Of a stretch of DNA of 64,000 nucleotides, positions 60,701-64,000 are shown in pieces. The DNA is taken from contig JAJAGP010000863.1 of the NCBI GenBank assembly GCA_025084515.1, positions 212,462-276,461 of the forward strand. Direction: 5' to 3'. This DNA is from Ancistrus triradiatus. Its lineage: Eukaryota; Chordata; Actinopteri; Siluriformes; Loricariidae. Under the pieces are notes generated by a model. It searched no databases, was not told where the DNA came from, and worked only from the letters and a program-made list of their open reading frames with translations. The position numbers and the translations under genes were made by a program. How positions within the stretch are numbered: position 1 is the first letter of the stretch; every line of letters starts with the position of its first letter.

Positions 60701-63009
60701 GCCTGAAGTGGCTGTAAAAGTGTGTTTGCTGAACTTCATGATCACTCCTCTCGGGCTACAAGACCAGCTACTGGGCATCGTTGCTGCCAAAGAGAAACCT
60801 GAACTGGAGGAGAAAAAGAACCAGTTGATCTTAGAGAGTGCAGCCAATACCAAACAGCTGAAAGAGATAGAGGACAAGATACTTGAGGTGCTCTCATCAT
60901 CACAGGGAAACATACTGGAAGATGAGACAGCTATTAAGGTGCTGTCATCCTCCAAGGTTCTCTCAGAGGAGATATCAGAAAAGCAGAAGATTGCAAACGA
61001 AACAGAGCAGAAGATTGATGAGACGAGGATGGGCTATCGTCCTGTGGCTGTGCACTCTTCCATTCTTTTCTTCTGCATTTCTGAACTGGCCAACATCGAA
61101 CCGATGTATCAGTACTCTCTCGCATGGTTTTTCGGTCTGTACCTTCATTTCAATTGCTCAAAGTTCACCAAGCGAAGACTTAGCCACTCGCATCTCTTAC
61201 ATATTGGACCACTTCACAGTCCGCATCTACAAACATGTGTGCCGTTCACTCTTTGAGAAGGACAAGCTGCTCTTTTCACTCCTTCTCACAGTTGGCATCA
61301 TGCAGGGCAAAAGTCAAATCAACGACCTTGCCTGGCGCTTTCTACTCACAGGTGGTGTTGCTCTTGATAATCTGCACCCAAACCCTGCTCCTGAGTGGCT
61401 GTCAGACAAAGCCTGGTCAGAGGTGCAGCCTCTATTTGATTTTATAGATTTAGTAAAAGAGTTAGTATGTTAACCATCACTTGCAGTAAAATTGCTTACT
61501 CCAGACATTGGTTGATTTTATAGCTTAGAAATTGCCTTGGCAAATCTGTTTTGGTGCAGCACATTTTATAACACTTTTTCATTCAGTCATGTCAATTTAA
61601 ATCTTATACAATGGAACTTCGGAATTTGAACTTCAACTCCAATTTGTCAAAATTTGAATCAAATTTCACCATAAGGTGTAATGTAAATAGGATTAATCCG
61701 TTCCTGACCCCCAAATGACTGTTTATTTTAAACTAATATGTCTGTATGTAATTAATAAGTAAAATGATGAATAAAGCAAAGGAAGGGAATACAATAATAA
61801 TAATCAATAAATGCATGAAATAAGTGAAAATAAAGCGAAACTTTATAGCCACTGAGGTGAATGTGGTTTTGAAATCAGAACTAACTGTGGTATAATAAAC
61901 TAATAATAAATAATATAATGTACATAATATGCCTGTGATTAGGCCCTAGTTGTTCTTCTTCTGCTTATGGGTTTTATGGCGATTAGCATACTGTCTTGGT
62001 GTATTACCACCACCAACTGGACTGGATTACTTGCATCGTGGTTGGAAGATCGCTCCACTTAGTGTTTTATTTAGGGTGCCCATAGTTCAACGCGTAATTT
62101 TTGTTCAAATTTGGGGGCAAAAAATTTTAAACGGACCGCCCGATGTTCGACTAAAGAGGCGTTCAAATTCCAAGGTTCCACCATATTGGAAATATAGGCT
62201 GTGCAGCATAGTAAAACTAAGTTTCCTTCATGGCCTCAGGTGGTCCGAGCCTCAAAGCTCCCCAGCATGGAAGGTCTGTTTGAAGATGTACGTGACAGCC
62301 TGTCAAAGTGGAAGCACATTTATGACTCGAGCCAGCCACACAAGGAAAATTTTCCAGGAAAATGGAATTCCCTGGTGGGCATGGAACGCATGGTGGTGCT
62401 GCGCTGCTTCCGCCCTGATAAACTAGTGCCTGCTGTGCAGGAGTTCATTGTTCAGAACATGGGCCAAACCTACATCGAGCCACCAACTTTTGATCTGGCA
62501 AAGAGCTACGGTGACTCTAACTGCTGCTCACCACTCATTTTTATACTCTCCCCAGGATCTGACCCCACCACAGGTATGTGTAAATGTCACAGAGACAAGA
62601 TGATTGATGTGTCTAATGCTAATTTGTTACTTATGGACAAGATGTGCAATGGCTTTATTTTGGGTATTACTCCCAGTCAAAGAGCATAAATCCCTGCTGT
62701 GACACTTGCATTGGAAATGTTAAACTCAGGCATTGAAATGTAAGGAAGTTAATACCATCACACTTTCTCATTCTTTCTCTTAGTGTTGCTGAAGTTTGCA
62801 GAGGATGTAAATATGGGAGGCAGTAGAACCCAGGCAGTGTCTCTCGGTCAGGGACAGGGGCCCGTTGCTGCTCACCTCATCAACACAGCGCTTCGTAATG
62901 GCACGTGGGTCATCCTGCAGAACTGTCACCTAGCAGTCAGCTGGATGCCTACACTGGAGAAGATCTGTGAGGAGATGATCACACCTGAGAACACACACCC
63001 TGATTTCAG
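5886..63009 (+). CDS. dnah3: Dynein axonemal heavy chain 3 (53 exons, 3' end outside window)
   Basis: This is the heavy chain of an inner-arm axonemal dynein, an ATP-driven minus-end motor that bends cilia and sperm flagella. Fifty-three exons encode about 3,510 codons; human DNAH3 has about 4,100 residues, so roughly 600 C-terminal residues lie downstream. The ATG at 5886 is preceded in frame by TAA five codons upstream. Identification rests on the N-terminus ([19 protein letters not shown]), which resembles DNAH3 rather than DNAH7 or DNAH12, on motor-domain blocks such as [17 protein letters not shown] and [11 protein letters not shown], and on the neighbouring lyrm1. P-loops are GPAGTGKT (AAA1), GDPLGGKT (AAA2), GPTGTGKS (AAA3) and GIGGSGRSS (AAA4). 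Reading phases match at every junction except in exons 49-51, where single-base indels break the frame. Exon coordinates are given in the block entries. Confidence 0.93.
6330..6477 (+). other. Probable U12-type (minor spliceosome) intron 2 of dnah3
   Basis: The donor reads gtatcctt (6330-6337), the minor-spliceosome 5' consensus. A branch-site-like tttcttaac (6454-6462) lies about 15 bases before the terminal ag (6476-6477). The intron is 148 bp with no pyrimidine-rich tract between branch site and acceptor. The exon phases on either side (1 base left, 2 bases taken) agree with this choice. Confidence 0.82.
6978..7560 (-). mobile_element. Degenerate DNA transposon
   Basis: It begins with 'ttattaggaacact' and runs through blocks ('ggcatggattccacaa', 'catggtcagcaacaatactcag') shared with a DNA-transposon family very common in teleosts. 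Read on the minus strand these are transposase remnants. The fragments at 32735-33400 and 48630-48750 appear to be the same family. Decayed remains may reach 7960. Confidence 0.6.
8099..8599. mobile_element. hAT non-autonomous element with 8-bp target duplication
   Basis: The termini are inverted: 'tagggctgcaac' on the left and 'gttgcagcccta' on the right. The 8-bp sequence atgtggaa occurs immediately before (8091-8098) and after (8600-8607), the hallmark of hAT insertion. The element is 501 bp and has no transposase frame. It sits in intron 3 of dnah3. Confidence 0.88.
8655..8912 (-). mobile_element. tRNA-derived SINE, second type, reverse orientation
   Basis: Reverse-oriented copy with a tRNA-like head at the right end ('aaccacttgtgccaccatgcc') and the internal block 'accatgcaaacgtgacat'. 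The forward copy at 55748-55925 and the reverse copy at 24838-25005 share the same layout. Confidence 0.6.
9704..10245. mobile_element. Inverted-repeat (MITE-like) element
   Basis: The left end reads 'ccgttttcacaccaaacag' and the right end 'ttcctctggtgcgaaagcg'; the two are imperfect complements with the same 'gcgttttcacacca'-type terminus. Nothing coding lies between them. It occupies most of intron 5. Confidence 0.55.
11587..13548 (+). mobile_element. Mariner/Tc1-type element, interrupted by a nested insertion
   Basis: The ends are inverted: 'tacaaccccaaatcagaaaa' on the left and 'ttctgatttggggttttta' on the right. The plus strand keeps transposase remnants, for example around 13130-13210, where the translation contains [14 protein letters not shown]. 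Comparison with the uninterrupted copy at 23458-24185 shows about 560 bases of foreign sequence inserted at 12331-12888. Both are dead. Confidence 0.8.
12331..12888. mobile_element. hAT-like element nested inside the mariner-type copy
   Basis: The insert is full of 'gtacttaagt', 'acttttact' and 'ctcaagtac' blocks near both ends, a pattern characteristic of a widespread fish hAT-like repeat. Host sequence ends at 'cttctctgg' (12330) and resumes near 'aggcatctagg' (12891), matching the continuous sequence of the related copy near 23925-23950. A clean 8-bp duplication is not preserved. Confidence 0.65.
13553..14247 (-). mobile_element. Tc1 transposon, internally deleted (family 'cagtggtgcttgaaag')
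   Basis: Long terminal inverted repeats begin 'cagtggtgcttgaaagtt' (13553) and end with the complement at 14247, flanked by TA. On the minus strand a 145-codon frame (13622-14059) encodes the middle of a Tc1 transposase: helix-turn-helix remnant, [11 protein letters not shown] with the first catalytic Asp, and [12 protein letters not shown]. The region with the second Asp and the Glu is deleted, so the copy is non-autonomous. It abuts the mariner-type element ending at 13548. Confidence 0.9.
15049..16030 (-). mobile_element. L2-like LINE 3' fragment with reverse transcriptase remnant
   Basis: On the minus strand, 15426-15947 encodes the C-terminal part of a reverse transcriptase with the catalytic YADDTQ motif followed by [15 protein letters not shown] and QNAAARILT. 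This order is typical of L2-clade elements. A second frame at 15220-15420 ([23 protein letters not shown]) continues it. The 3' end finishes in a (TTA)n tract at 15051-15084. The 5' part is missing, and a hairpin insertion at 15413-15507 breaks the frame. Confidence 0.85.
15413..15507. repeat. Hairpin inside the LINE fragment
   Basis: The arms 15413-15451 and 15465-15507 are complementary over about 38 bp, with one A/T length difference and three extra bases near the outer end. A 13-base loop separates them. One arm fits the LINE coding frame; the other is an inverted extra copy. Confidence 0.85.
16030..16483 (-). mobile_element. Tc1 transposon fragment (same family as 13553-14247)
   Basis: The minus strand encodes the C-terminal transposase part: [13 protein letters not shown] with the second catalytic Asp, then [16 protein letters not shown] with the catalytic Glu, then [10 protein letters not shown]. 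Part of the left terminal repeat ('aaagtagataaagagaaccc') remains next to the LINE; the right half is absent. Confidence 0.85.
16653..26592 (+). CDS. dnah3: dnah3 exons 9-17: tail, second part
   Basis: Exons 16653-16832, 17869-18005, 19511-19616, 20875-21053, 22668-22852, 23027-23150, 23253-23406, 24516-24660 and 26381-26592, about codons 386-859. The family block [14 protein letters not shown] and the TTEEMK-like stretch [12 protein letters not shown] agree with DNAH3. Exon 17 encodes [10 protein letters not shown] and [11 protein letters not shown], close to the start of the linker. Exon 15 is rich in charged residues and probably helical. All junction phases fit. Confidence 0.88.
17460..17760. 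mobile_element. Inverted-repeat element (MITE-like)
   Basis: Ends of about 30 bp are near-complementary: 'taacattaaaaccac' at the left and 'gtggttttaatgtta' at the right, continued outward by 'cgattagc' and 'gctgatcg'. A short related stretch occurs at 7898-7930. Confidence 0.65.
18847..19048 (-). mobile_element. tRNA-derived SINE
   Basis: A well-preserved reverse copy. It starts with the 'ttacattta' tail repeats, then the conserved 'cagcatttagcagacgccc' core, the 'ttgtgggttaagg' block, and ends with the tRNA-like head containing the A-box complement 'accgctaggcca' and the B-box complement 'gatttgaacc'. Confidence 0.85.
19783..19857. repeat. (ATT)n microsatellite
   Basis: About 25 trinucleotide units with two interruptions. 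Confidence 0.95.
20017..20165. mobile_element. Tc1-like terminal fragment
   Basis: It begins 'tacagtcatatgcaaaaatt', a TA followed by a cagt-type terminus with the base composition of a Tc1 terminal repeat. No matching right end or transposase remnant was found, so this is tentative. Confidence 0.35.
21133..22314 (-). mobile_element. Tc1-like transposon, internally deleted
   Basis: Long inverted repeats occupy 21136-21230 and 22115-22220; the right side extends to a 'ccactg' end at 22314, so the left tip is lost. Minus-strand frames 21583-21804 ([15 protein letters not shown]) and 21152-21586 ([27 protein letters not shown]) are the N- and C-terminal parts of a transposase. The region with the first catalytic Asp is deleted, and the Glu after NP is preceded by Thr instead of Ile. 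Confidence 0.88.
22344..22401. repeat. (TG)n microsatellite
   Basis: About 29 uninterrupted TG units in intron 12. Confidence 0.97.
23458..24185 (+). mobile_element. Mariner/Tc1-type element, 3' truncated
   Basis: It begins 'acaaccccaaatcagaaaaa', as do the copies at 11587 and 42156. The plus strand retains transposase remnants with several stops: the FFWKN-like block near 23980-24010 and HGVGLDQ-like sequence near 24080. The right end is missing. Confidence 0.8.
24838..25005 (-). mobile_element. tRNA-derived SINE, second type
   Basis: Reverse copy with the internal block 'catgcggagaacatgcaaac' and the B-box complement 'gaattgaaccag' before the head 'gcaccattgtggcacccc'. Confidence 0.65.
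25457..25792. mobile_element. Inverted-repeat element with 'ggtcctcg' termini
   Basis: The left end 'gggtcctcgacttacgac' and the right end 'gtaacccgaggacctcc' are near-complementary. The interior is CpG-rich compared with its surroundings and contains several 'cgtaa' and 'ttacgac' motifs. No transposase is present. Confidence 0.65.
27551..37545 (+). CDS. dnah3: dnah3 exons 18-27: linker
   Basis: Exons 27551-27645, 29119-29233, 29403-29519, 29610-29789, 30196-30332, 31029-31230, 31935-32027, 33630-33740, 35559-35673 and 37347-37545, about codons 860-1313. The linker swings across the motor ring during the power stroke. Strong family blocks are [69 protein letters not shown] and [13 protein letters not shown]. 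Exon 23 ends at a GC donor. Exon 26 lies between two opposite copies of one Tc1 family. Every junction phase fits. Confidence 0.92.
27685..28290 (+). mobile_element. Tc1-like transposon, N-terminal part deleted
   Basis: Inverted repeats at 27685-27730 and 28235-28290 flank a 143-codon plus-strand frame (27779-28210). The frame encodes the C-terminal half of a Tc1 transposase: [16 protein letters not shown] with the second catalytic Asp, and [20 protein letters not shown] with the Glu. The DNA-binding region and first Asp are missing. This is the best-kept coding remnant of the family at 823-2127. Confidence 0.85.
29237..29267. repeat. (AC)n at the 5' end of intron 19
   Basis: About 15 AC units starting three bases after the donor gt. 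It is complementary to the (TG)n at the other end of the same short intron. Confidence 0.97.
29354..29398. repeat. (TG)n at the 3' end of intron 19
   Basis: About 22 TG units ending four bases before exon 20; only 'ttcag' follows. It replaces a normal pyrimidine tract. Confidence 0.97.
30471..30964. mobile_element. Inverted-repeat DNA element
   Basis: It starts 'cagacaaaagtttgtggaca' and ends near 'gtgtcctcacacttttgc', an imperfect complement. The sequence between is non-coding. The terminal pattern is one seen in common fish DNA transposons. Confidence 0.5.
31247..31343. repeat. (GTGC)n/(GT)n tract
   Basis: Alternating purine-pyrimidine repeat, mostly gtgc units with a few gcat interruptions, close behind a GC splice donor. 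Confidence 0.9.
31865..31926. repeat. (TG)n microsatellite before exon 24
   Basis: About 31 TG units ending eight bases before the acceptor. Confidence 0.97.
32070..32190 (+). mobile_element. tRNA-derived SINE, truncated
   Basis: The head with A-box 'taacctagcggttaagg' and B-box 'ggttcaaatccc' is followed by 'gctgccactgttgggtcc'. The 3' core is missing. Confidence 0.8.
32735..33400 (+). mobile_element. Degenerate DNA transposon
   Basis: Plus-strand remnants of a teleost transposase; recognisable blocks include 'ccttgttgatgccagaggtc', 'ggtgccactcctgtcagc' and 'catggatccatcatgcc'. Many stops interrupt the reading frame. It appears to be related to 6978-7560. Confidence 0.7.
33586..33622. repeat. 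(TG)n microsatellite before exon 25
   Basis: About 18 TG units ending seven bases before the acceptor. Confidence 0.97.
33985..35372 (-). mobile_element. Tc1 transposon, near full length, upstream of exon 26
   Basis: Terminal inverted repeats 'cagtggtgcttgaaag' (33985) and its complement ending at 35372 bound 1,388 bp. The minus strand carries 34243-34653 ([40 protein letters not shown]), with the second catalytic Asp position and the Glu kept. The N-terminal part at 34680-35090 is broken by frameshifts. The copy is unlikely to be active. Confidence 0.92.
35839..37294 (+). mobile_element. Tc1 transposon, opposite orientation, downstream of exon 26
   Basis: Same family as 33985-35372, 1,456 bp, ends 'cagtggggcttgaaag' and 'ctttcaagcaccactg'. 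Three plus-strand frames (36220-36444, 36499-36702, 36772-37074) cover the transposase, with stops or frameshifts between them. The first Asp is kept ([11 protein letters not shown]). The [10 protein letters not shown] block has lost residues, and the catalytic Glu is replaced by Lys (LNPIKMLW), so the enzyme would be dead. Confidence 0.92.
37663..41288 (+). CDS. dnah3: dnah3 exons 28-33: AAA1 and start of AAA2
   Basis: Exons 37663-37771, 37888-38001, 39045-39221, 40284-40375, 40830-41049 and 41154-41288, about codons 1314-1596. AAA1 is the main ATPase site of dyneins. Walker A GPAGTGKT is at about residue 1331 and Walker B CFDEFNR at about 1381. The [16 protein letters not shown] block, the [15 protein letters not shown] stretch and [19 protein letters not shown] are all intact. 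No catalytic residue is missing, so the ATPase site looks functional. Intron 30 (39222-40283) holds one degenerate SINE and otherwise nothing recognisable. Confidence 0.95.
38389..38582. mobile_element. Palindromic MITE
   Basis: The left end 'gtttctcagtcctggtcctgg' region and the right end 'ccaggattgagaaacac' are complementary, and the interior arms ('ctgcacattttagt', 'cactgaacgtgcag') also pair. The whole unit could fold on itself. No coding sequence is present. Confidence 0.7.
39300..39425 (+). mobile_element. Degenerate tRNA-derived SINE
   Basis: Diverged head ('gcacagcggttaagatactgg') followed by 'ctgttgggttcttgagcaagg', as in the better copies. The B-box region is partly deleted. Confidence 0.65.
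41050..41088. repeat. (GT)n microsatellite at the 5' end of intron 32
   Basis: The donor gt of exon 32 is itself the first unit of about 19 GT units, so several equivalent gt dinucleotides follow each other. Only the first keeps the conserved [11 protein letters not shown] junction. Confidence 0.95.
41347..41553 (+). mobile_element. Tc1 transposon 5' fragment
   Basis: It matches the first 210 bases or so of the element at 35839, from 'agtggtgcttgaaag' to 'aggtgaaatta', with one internal gap. The remainder is absent. Confidence 0.8.
41579..42032. mobile_element. Inverted-repeat element with 'gcgcac' motifs
   Basis: The left end ('ttttccgggccataaagcgc') and the right end ('gcgccttatggtccgaaaaa') are near-complementary over about 40 bp. 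The interior has several CpGs and no transposase. This terminal sequence is common in vertebrate non-autonomous DNA elements. Confidence 0.75.
42156..42985 (+). mobile_element. Mariner/Tc1-type element, degenerate
   Basis: The left end 'acaaccccaaatcagagaaa' matches those at 11587 and 23458. The right end is a decayed complement ('acattttctgatt'). About 830 bp, with only traces of the transposase. Confidence 0.75.
43672..48473 (+). CDS. dnah3: dnah3 exons 34-40: AAA2
   Basis: Exons 43672-43783, 44397-44638, 44816-44916, 45654-45759, 45846-45975, 47378-47614 and 48370-48473, about codons 1597-1940. AAA2 binds nucleotide without much turnover in characterised dyneins. Walker A is GDPLGGKT at about residue 1611. 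The [20 protein letters not shown] block holds the Walker B equivalent, and [15 protein letters not shown] follows. Exons 39-40 ([34 protein letters not shown]) lead to AAA3. The acceptors of exons 34, 37 and 39 directly follow TG tracts. Confidence 0.95.
43933..44122 (+). mobile_element. tRNA-derived SINE
   Basis: Nearly complete: head with A-box 'tagcctagcggttaagg' and B-box 'gggttcaaat', central 'actgttgggtccttgagc', conserved 'agtcgctctgaataagggc' core and the 'tgtaaatgtaaatg' tail. It is the cleanest forward copy and a good reference for the damaged copy at 58590. Confidence 0.88.
45606..45650. repeat. (GT)n microsatellite before exon 37
   Basis: About 22 GT units running directly into the acceptor 'tag'; no pyrimidine tract lies between. 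Confidence 0.97.
46150..47090. other. Probable transposon-derived block, unclassified
   Basis: 46150-46440 reads like the end of a DNA transposon ('tactcattgacaaaa' start, 'ttgactgactttgagagggg'). 46440-47090 is more GC- and CpG-rich than the rest of intron 38 and could be an LTR-type fragment. I see no gene: the longer frames lack any family motif and any splice context. Confidence 0.35.
47323..47374. repeat. (TG)n microsatellite before exon 39
   Basis: About 26 TG units; the acceptor 'aag' follows at once. Confidence 0.97.
47800..48092 (+). mobile_element. SINE fragments, second type
   Basis: 47800-47890 resembles the head of the 55748 copy ('ccagtggatagcactgttga', then 'ggagtttacatattc'). 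47995-48092 contains 'catcagcatcagtgg' and 'catgacaggagca', also found near 8660-8690. The two pieces may be one broken copy. Confidence 0.45.
48097..48255 (+). mobile_element. Tc1 transposon terminal fragment
   Basis: Terminal repeat of the 33985/35839 family, from 'cagtggtgcttgaaag' to 'gatccaatattacac'. No transposase sequence follows. Confidence 0.8.
48630..48750. mobile_element. DNA transposon terminal fragment
   Basis: The block 'catgattggctgat' followed by 'ggttcctaataaagtg' is the end sequence of the family seen at 6978 and 32735. Confidence 0.55.
48911..49143 (+). mobile_element. Solo LTR with 5-bp target duplication
   Basis: A 233-bp unit starting tgtcacgcccg and ending ggcgttaca, flanked on both sides by TGTAG (48906-48910 and 49144-49148). 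It has a TATA-like 'actatataac' near 48990 and an aataaa near 49083, in the right order for an LTR promoter and poly(A) signal. No internal retroelement genes lie nearby, so it is a recombined solo LTR, most likely of a Gypsy-type element. Confidence 0.82.
49242..52292 (+). CDS. dnah3: dnah3 exons 41-45: AAA3
   Basis: Exons 49242-49536, 49731-49910, 50760-50883, 51780-51936 and 52149-52292, about codons 1941-2240. Walker A GPTGTGKS is at about residue 1974 and Walker B VYVDDLNMP spans exons 41 and 42. AAA3 is a regulatory ATPase in characterised dyneins. The blocks [47 protein letters not shown] and [18 protein letters not shown] are intact. The exon 44 acceptor follows a TG tract directly. 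Confidence 0.95.
50574..50688. repeat. Perfect 55-bp-arm palindrome
   Basis: Arms 50574-50628 and 50634-50688 are exact reverse complements with a 5-base loop (atttg). The tip pairs gtggggac with gtccccac. It ends 71 bases before exon 43. It resembles fold-back MITEs; related 'gaggacca' or 'ggggacatt' pieces occur near 22430, 31440 and 31510. Confidence 0.97.
50899..50949. repeat. (TG)n microsatellite after exon 43
   Basis: About 25 TG units a few bases after the donor of exon 43. Confidence 0.97.
51030..51663 (+). mobile_element. LINE 3' end fragment
   Basis: The frame 51043-51321 resembles the C-terminal end of a fish non-LTR retrotransposon protein: [51 protein letters not shown]. It is followed by a 3' UTR ending in 'tgacaataaagcc' and 'ttgactttgac' repeats. 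It is 5'-truncated and lies in intron 43. Confidence 0.75.
51740..51777. repeat. (GT)n microsatellite before exon 44
   Basis: About 19 GT units leading directly into the acceptor ag. Confidence 0.97.
52551..53455 (+). mobile_element. Tc1-like transposon, degenerate
   Basis: The end repeats share 'tctgttaaaa' and 'ttttgtgatgtaaaa' with the complement at the right end. On the plus strand the block [16 protein letters not shown] can be read near 53100-53150 with the catalytic Glu; other parts are shifted or lost. It is a different Tc1 family from the 33985 one. Confidence 0.8.
53645..57004 (+). CDS. dnah3: dnah3 exons 46-48: AAA4 and start of stalk
   Basis: Exons 53645-54314, 55400-55565 and 56788-57004, about codons 2241-2591. 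Exon 46 is large (670 bp). The AAA4 P-loop is GIGGSGRSS at about residue 2333; arginine in place of lysine is usual at this site in the family, while the usual GlnSer is SerSer here. [11 protein letters not shown] is the Walker B region. [29 protein letters not shown] and [13 protein letters not shown] follow, and the sequence then enters the first stalk helix. The frame is clean throughout. Confidence 0.95.
54390..55183 (+). mobile_element. Tc1 transposon, internally deleted
   Basis: Same family as 33985-35372, in plus orientation; the left terminal repeat is shortened. C-terminal transposase sequence ([17 protein letters not shown]) remains with frameshifts. The right end is 'tttcaagcaccactg'. 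Confidence 0.85.
55748..55925 (+). mobile_element. tRNA-derived SINE, second type
   Basis: Head 'ggcagcatggtggtgtagcgg' with an A-box-like core and B-box-like 'ggtttgatccca', then 'gtggagtcctccccatgtc' and 'gttaggttaactgat'. Forward orientation. Confidence 0.7.
55980..56182 (-). mobile_element. tRNA-derived SINE
   Basis: Reverse copy with the core 'tcatttagcagatgccc', a duplicated 'aaggactcaaggaccc' and the head complement 'cccgctaggccaccacag'. Confidence 0.83.
57155..59178 (+). CDS. dnah3: dnah3 exons 49-50: first stalk helix, frame disrupted
   Basis: Exons 57155-57342 and 58979-59178. The conserved blocks are all there ([30 protein letters not shown]; then [25 protein letters not shown]) but in different frames. 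I count about six single-base indels in exon 49 and at least six in exon 50, mostly extra bases in short runs of one nucleotide, giving in-frame stops such as TGA at 57161. Splice signals remain usable (ag|gtt, ag|gtagtg; cag|gat, ctg|gtgaga). Homology shows these are dnah3 exons. Whether the damage is real or a sequence error is open. Confidence 0.75.
57360..57880. other. Pyrimidine- and GC-rich island
   Basis: In intron 49, the top strand is almost entirely C/T-rich up to about 57750 and then turns CpG-dense ('ctcggcgctcgcgcgcac', 'cgccccccgcgcgccgcc'). Nothing else in the window has this composition. The open frames on both strands are by-products of low complexity. It resembles ribosomal DNA spacer sequence in style, but I see no 18S, 5.8S or 28S sequence. 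Confidence 0.6.
58590..58805 (+). mobile_element. tRNA-derived SINE with extra single bases
   Basis: Matches the copy at 43933-44122 from head to tail but has additional bases in runs ('cctgggactc', 'gttggggtcc', 'acattttgc', 'gtaaccaatt') and a repeated 'ctctgga'. These resemble the indels in the neighbouring exons. Confidence 0.85.
59602..61422 (+). CDS. dnah3: dnah3 exon 51: rest of stalk, microtubule-binding domain, AAA5
   Basis: One uninterrupted 1.8-kb exon, about codons 2721-3327. The first 240 bases are damaged by about ten small indels: MI then stop, [23 protein letters not shown] and [10 protein letters not shown] each lie in a shifted frame. From 59835 the frame is open for over 1.3 kb and encodes the remaining stalk helix ([19 protein letters not shown]), the [11 protein letters not shown] and [11 protein letters not shown] blocks, AAA5 with [18 protein letters not shown] and [14 protein letters not shown] single extra T at 61148-61150 shifts the frame again before [14 protein letters not shown]. 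The donor is gag|gtgcag at 61423. Confidence 0.88.
61611..62186. mobile_element. Inverted-repeat element in intron 51
   Basis: The left end 'ggaacttcggaatttgaac' and the right end 'gttcaaattccaaggttcc' are near-complementary, with further pairing inward. No transposase is seen. It fills most of intron 51. Confidence 0.78.
62240..63009 (+). CDS. dnah3: dnah3 exons 52-53: AAA5-AAA6 region
   Basis: Exons 62240-62573 and 62784-63009, about codons 3328-3514. Blocks: [58 protein letters not shown], then LGQGQGPVA and [19 protein letters not shown]. The frame is clean again. The donor at 63010 (gtgaga) shows the gene continues. Bases 63010-64000 are AT-rich intron with no feature I recognise. Confidence 0.93.
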
Positions 63010-64000
63010 GTGAGAGGTCATGCCCTGATTAAGAAATAGCATCATTAATAGTAACAGTCCTTTTACAGAGGATCAGAATAATCCTTATTCAGTCTTATGC
63101 AAAATCAAATGTATTATTATGCCTATAGTTTCATACTCTGGTTCCGACAACATTGGAGAAAGCCTTGCTTTAACGACAGTGTTCTGTTCTTTTAGGTGTA
63201 TTGTCACAATTCAGTTGCTTTAATTTACTGCATTTCAACAGTAAAACTATCTTGCGAAAACCTGGTCGTTTGATCTGACCCTTGTACGAAGATTTTTCCT
63301 TGCAGGTACAGAGATTGCACTTCTCTAGCAAGTACAGTTAGTTGCCATATGTCCTTTTATATCTCTTTGTAATGTGCGTAATGGTGGTCAGCGGGAAATC
63401 TGCAAATGGTATCATTTTGCCAGTAGGTTTAACAAATGGACTGATATTTTTGTTTATATTACATTACTTATGTGTTGAGGAGGCACTGTTGTGTATATTG
63501 ATAGTCACATTGTTGTTGTGCTTTCAAATGAATGAGAGCTCTTTAATAAGATTTATTTACACCTTGTTTGGCTACACAGTTACCAGATAAAACACAATGC
63601 CAAATGATTGAATAAAACATGTACCGATTGCTTAAAAAATGCAAATGAACTGAATGAAGCTTGCATGCCTCACACAATGAGCTTATCGTACAGGCCTGTC
63701 ATCCAAATCTATTTACACCTGACAACTGAAATAACATGTCAGTCATTCAGTAAAAATGCTCTAACTGCTGCTTTTTACCAGTGTAAAACTAGGACAGTGT
63801 CAGAAAAACAATTCTACATGGTGTTTTTCACCAGTGTAACCAGTAAACCATTTTAGAATCCTTTAAATTATCTTAATAAACAAAATAAAATGGTTAGTAT
63901 TTAGGCACTAGCAATACAAACATTGTTCCATACAAGTGTAAACTGTAAACAAGTAGCACAATAAAATAATGCCCAATGCTGTTTCCACCATTGAATAGAA

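Noticed and set aside
59835..61256. A separate 473-codon gene starting at the ATG 59835
   Set aside because: The sequence is the stalk and AAA5 part of dnah3. The ATG is created by a frameshift; homologous dnah3 sequence continues upstream in other frames.
5886..63009. Identification as DNAH7 or DNAH12
   Set aside because: The motor domain alone could mislead. The N-terminal blocks ([17 protein letters not shown] with LLDN) and the lyrm1 neighbour fit DNAH3 better.

Overview
The window is a piece of a ray-finned (teleost) fish chromosome. The evidence is split vertebrate genes with GT-AG introns, many Tc1/mariner and hAT elements of the kinds common in fish, two kinds of tRNA-derived SINE, an L2-like LINE, and very abundant (TG)n/(AC)n repeats. 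The repeat mix would suit an otophysan such as a catfish, but I cannot fix the species.

Layout. Positions 2278-2675 hold the last three coding exons of lyrm1 (LYR motif-containing protein 1) on the + strand, followed by a poly(A) signal. Positions 5886-63009 hold 53 consecutive exons of dnah3 (axonemal dynein heavy chain 3), also on +. They run from the start codon through tail, linker, AAA1-AAA4, stalk and AAA5 into the AAA6 region, about 3,510 codons. Roughly the last 600 codons lie beyond position 64000. All exons except 49-51 keep one continuous reading frame with matching splice phases. LYRM1 is also a neighbour of DNAH3 in human, which supports the identification over the close paralogues DNAH7 and DNAH12.

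Everything else is intron or intergenic sequence filled with repeats. At least seven fragments or copies belong to one Tc1 family, and two of them lie in opposite orientation around dnah3 exon 26. There are also other Tc1/mariner families, hAT elements (one with a clean 8-bp target duplication), a solo LTR with a 5-bp duplication, an L2-like LINE fragment with an internal hairpin, and a perfect 55-bp-arm palindrome.

Points needing attention. (1) Exons 49, 50 and the first 240 bases of exon 51 contain many single-base indels. They look either like uncorrected long-read sequence or like a decayed gene. (2) One intron has U12-type signals and one uses a GC donor. (3) Intron 19 begins with (AC)n and ends with (GT)n, so its two splice sites could be paired by RNA structure. 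(4) A pyrimidine-rich, GC-rich island lies at 57.36-57.88 kb. I found no sign of an undescribed multi-gene system; the interest lies in the splicing architecture and the disrupted segment.
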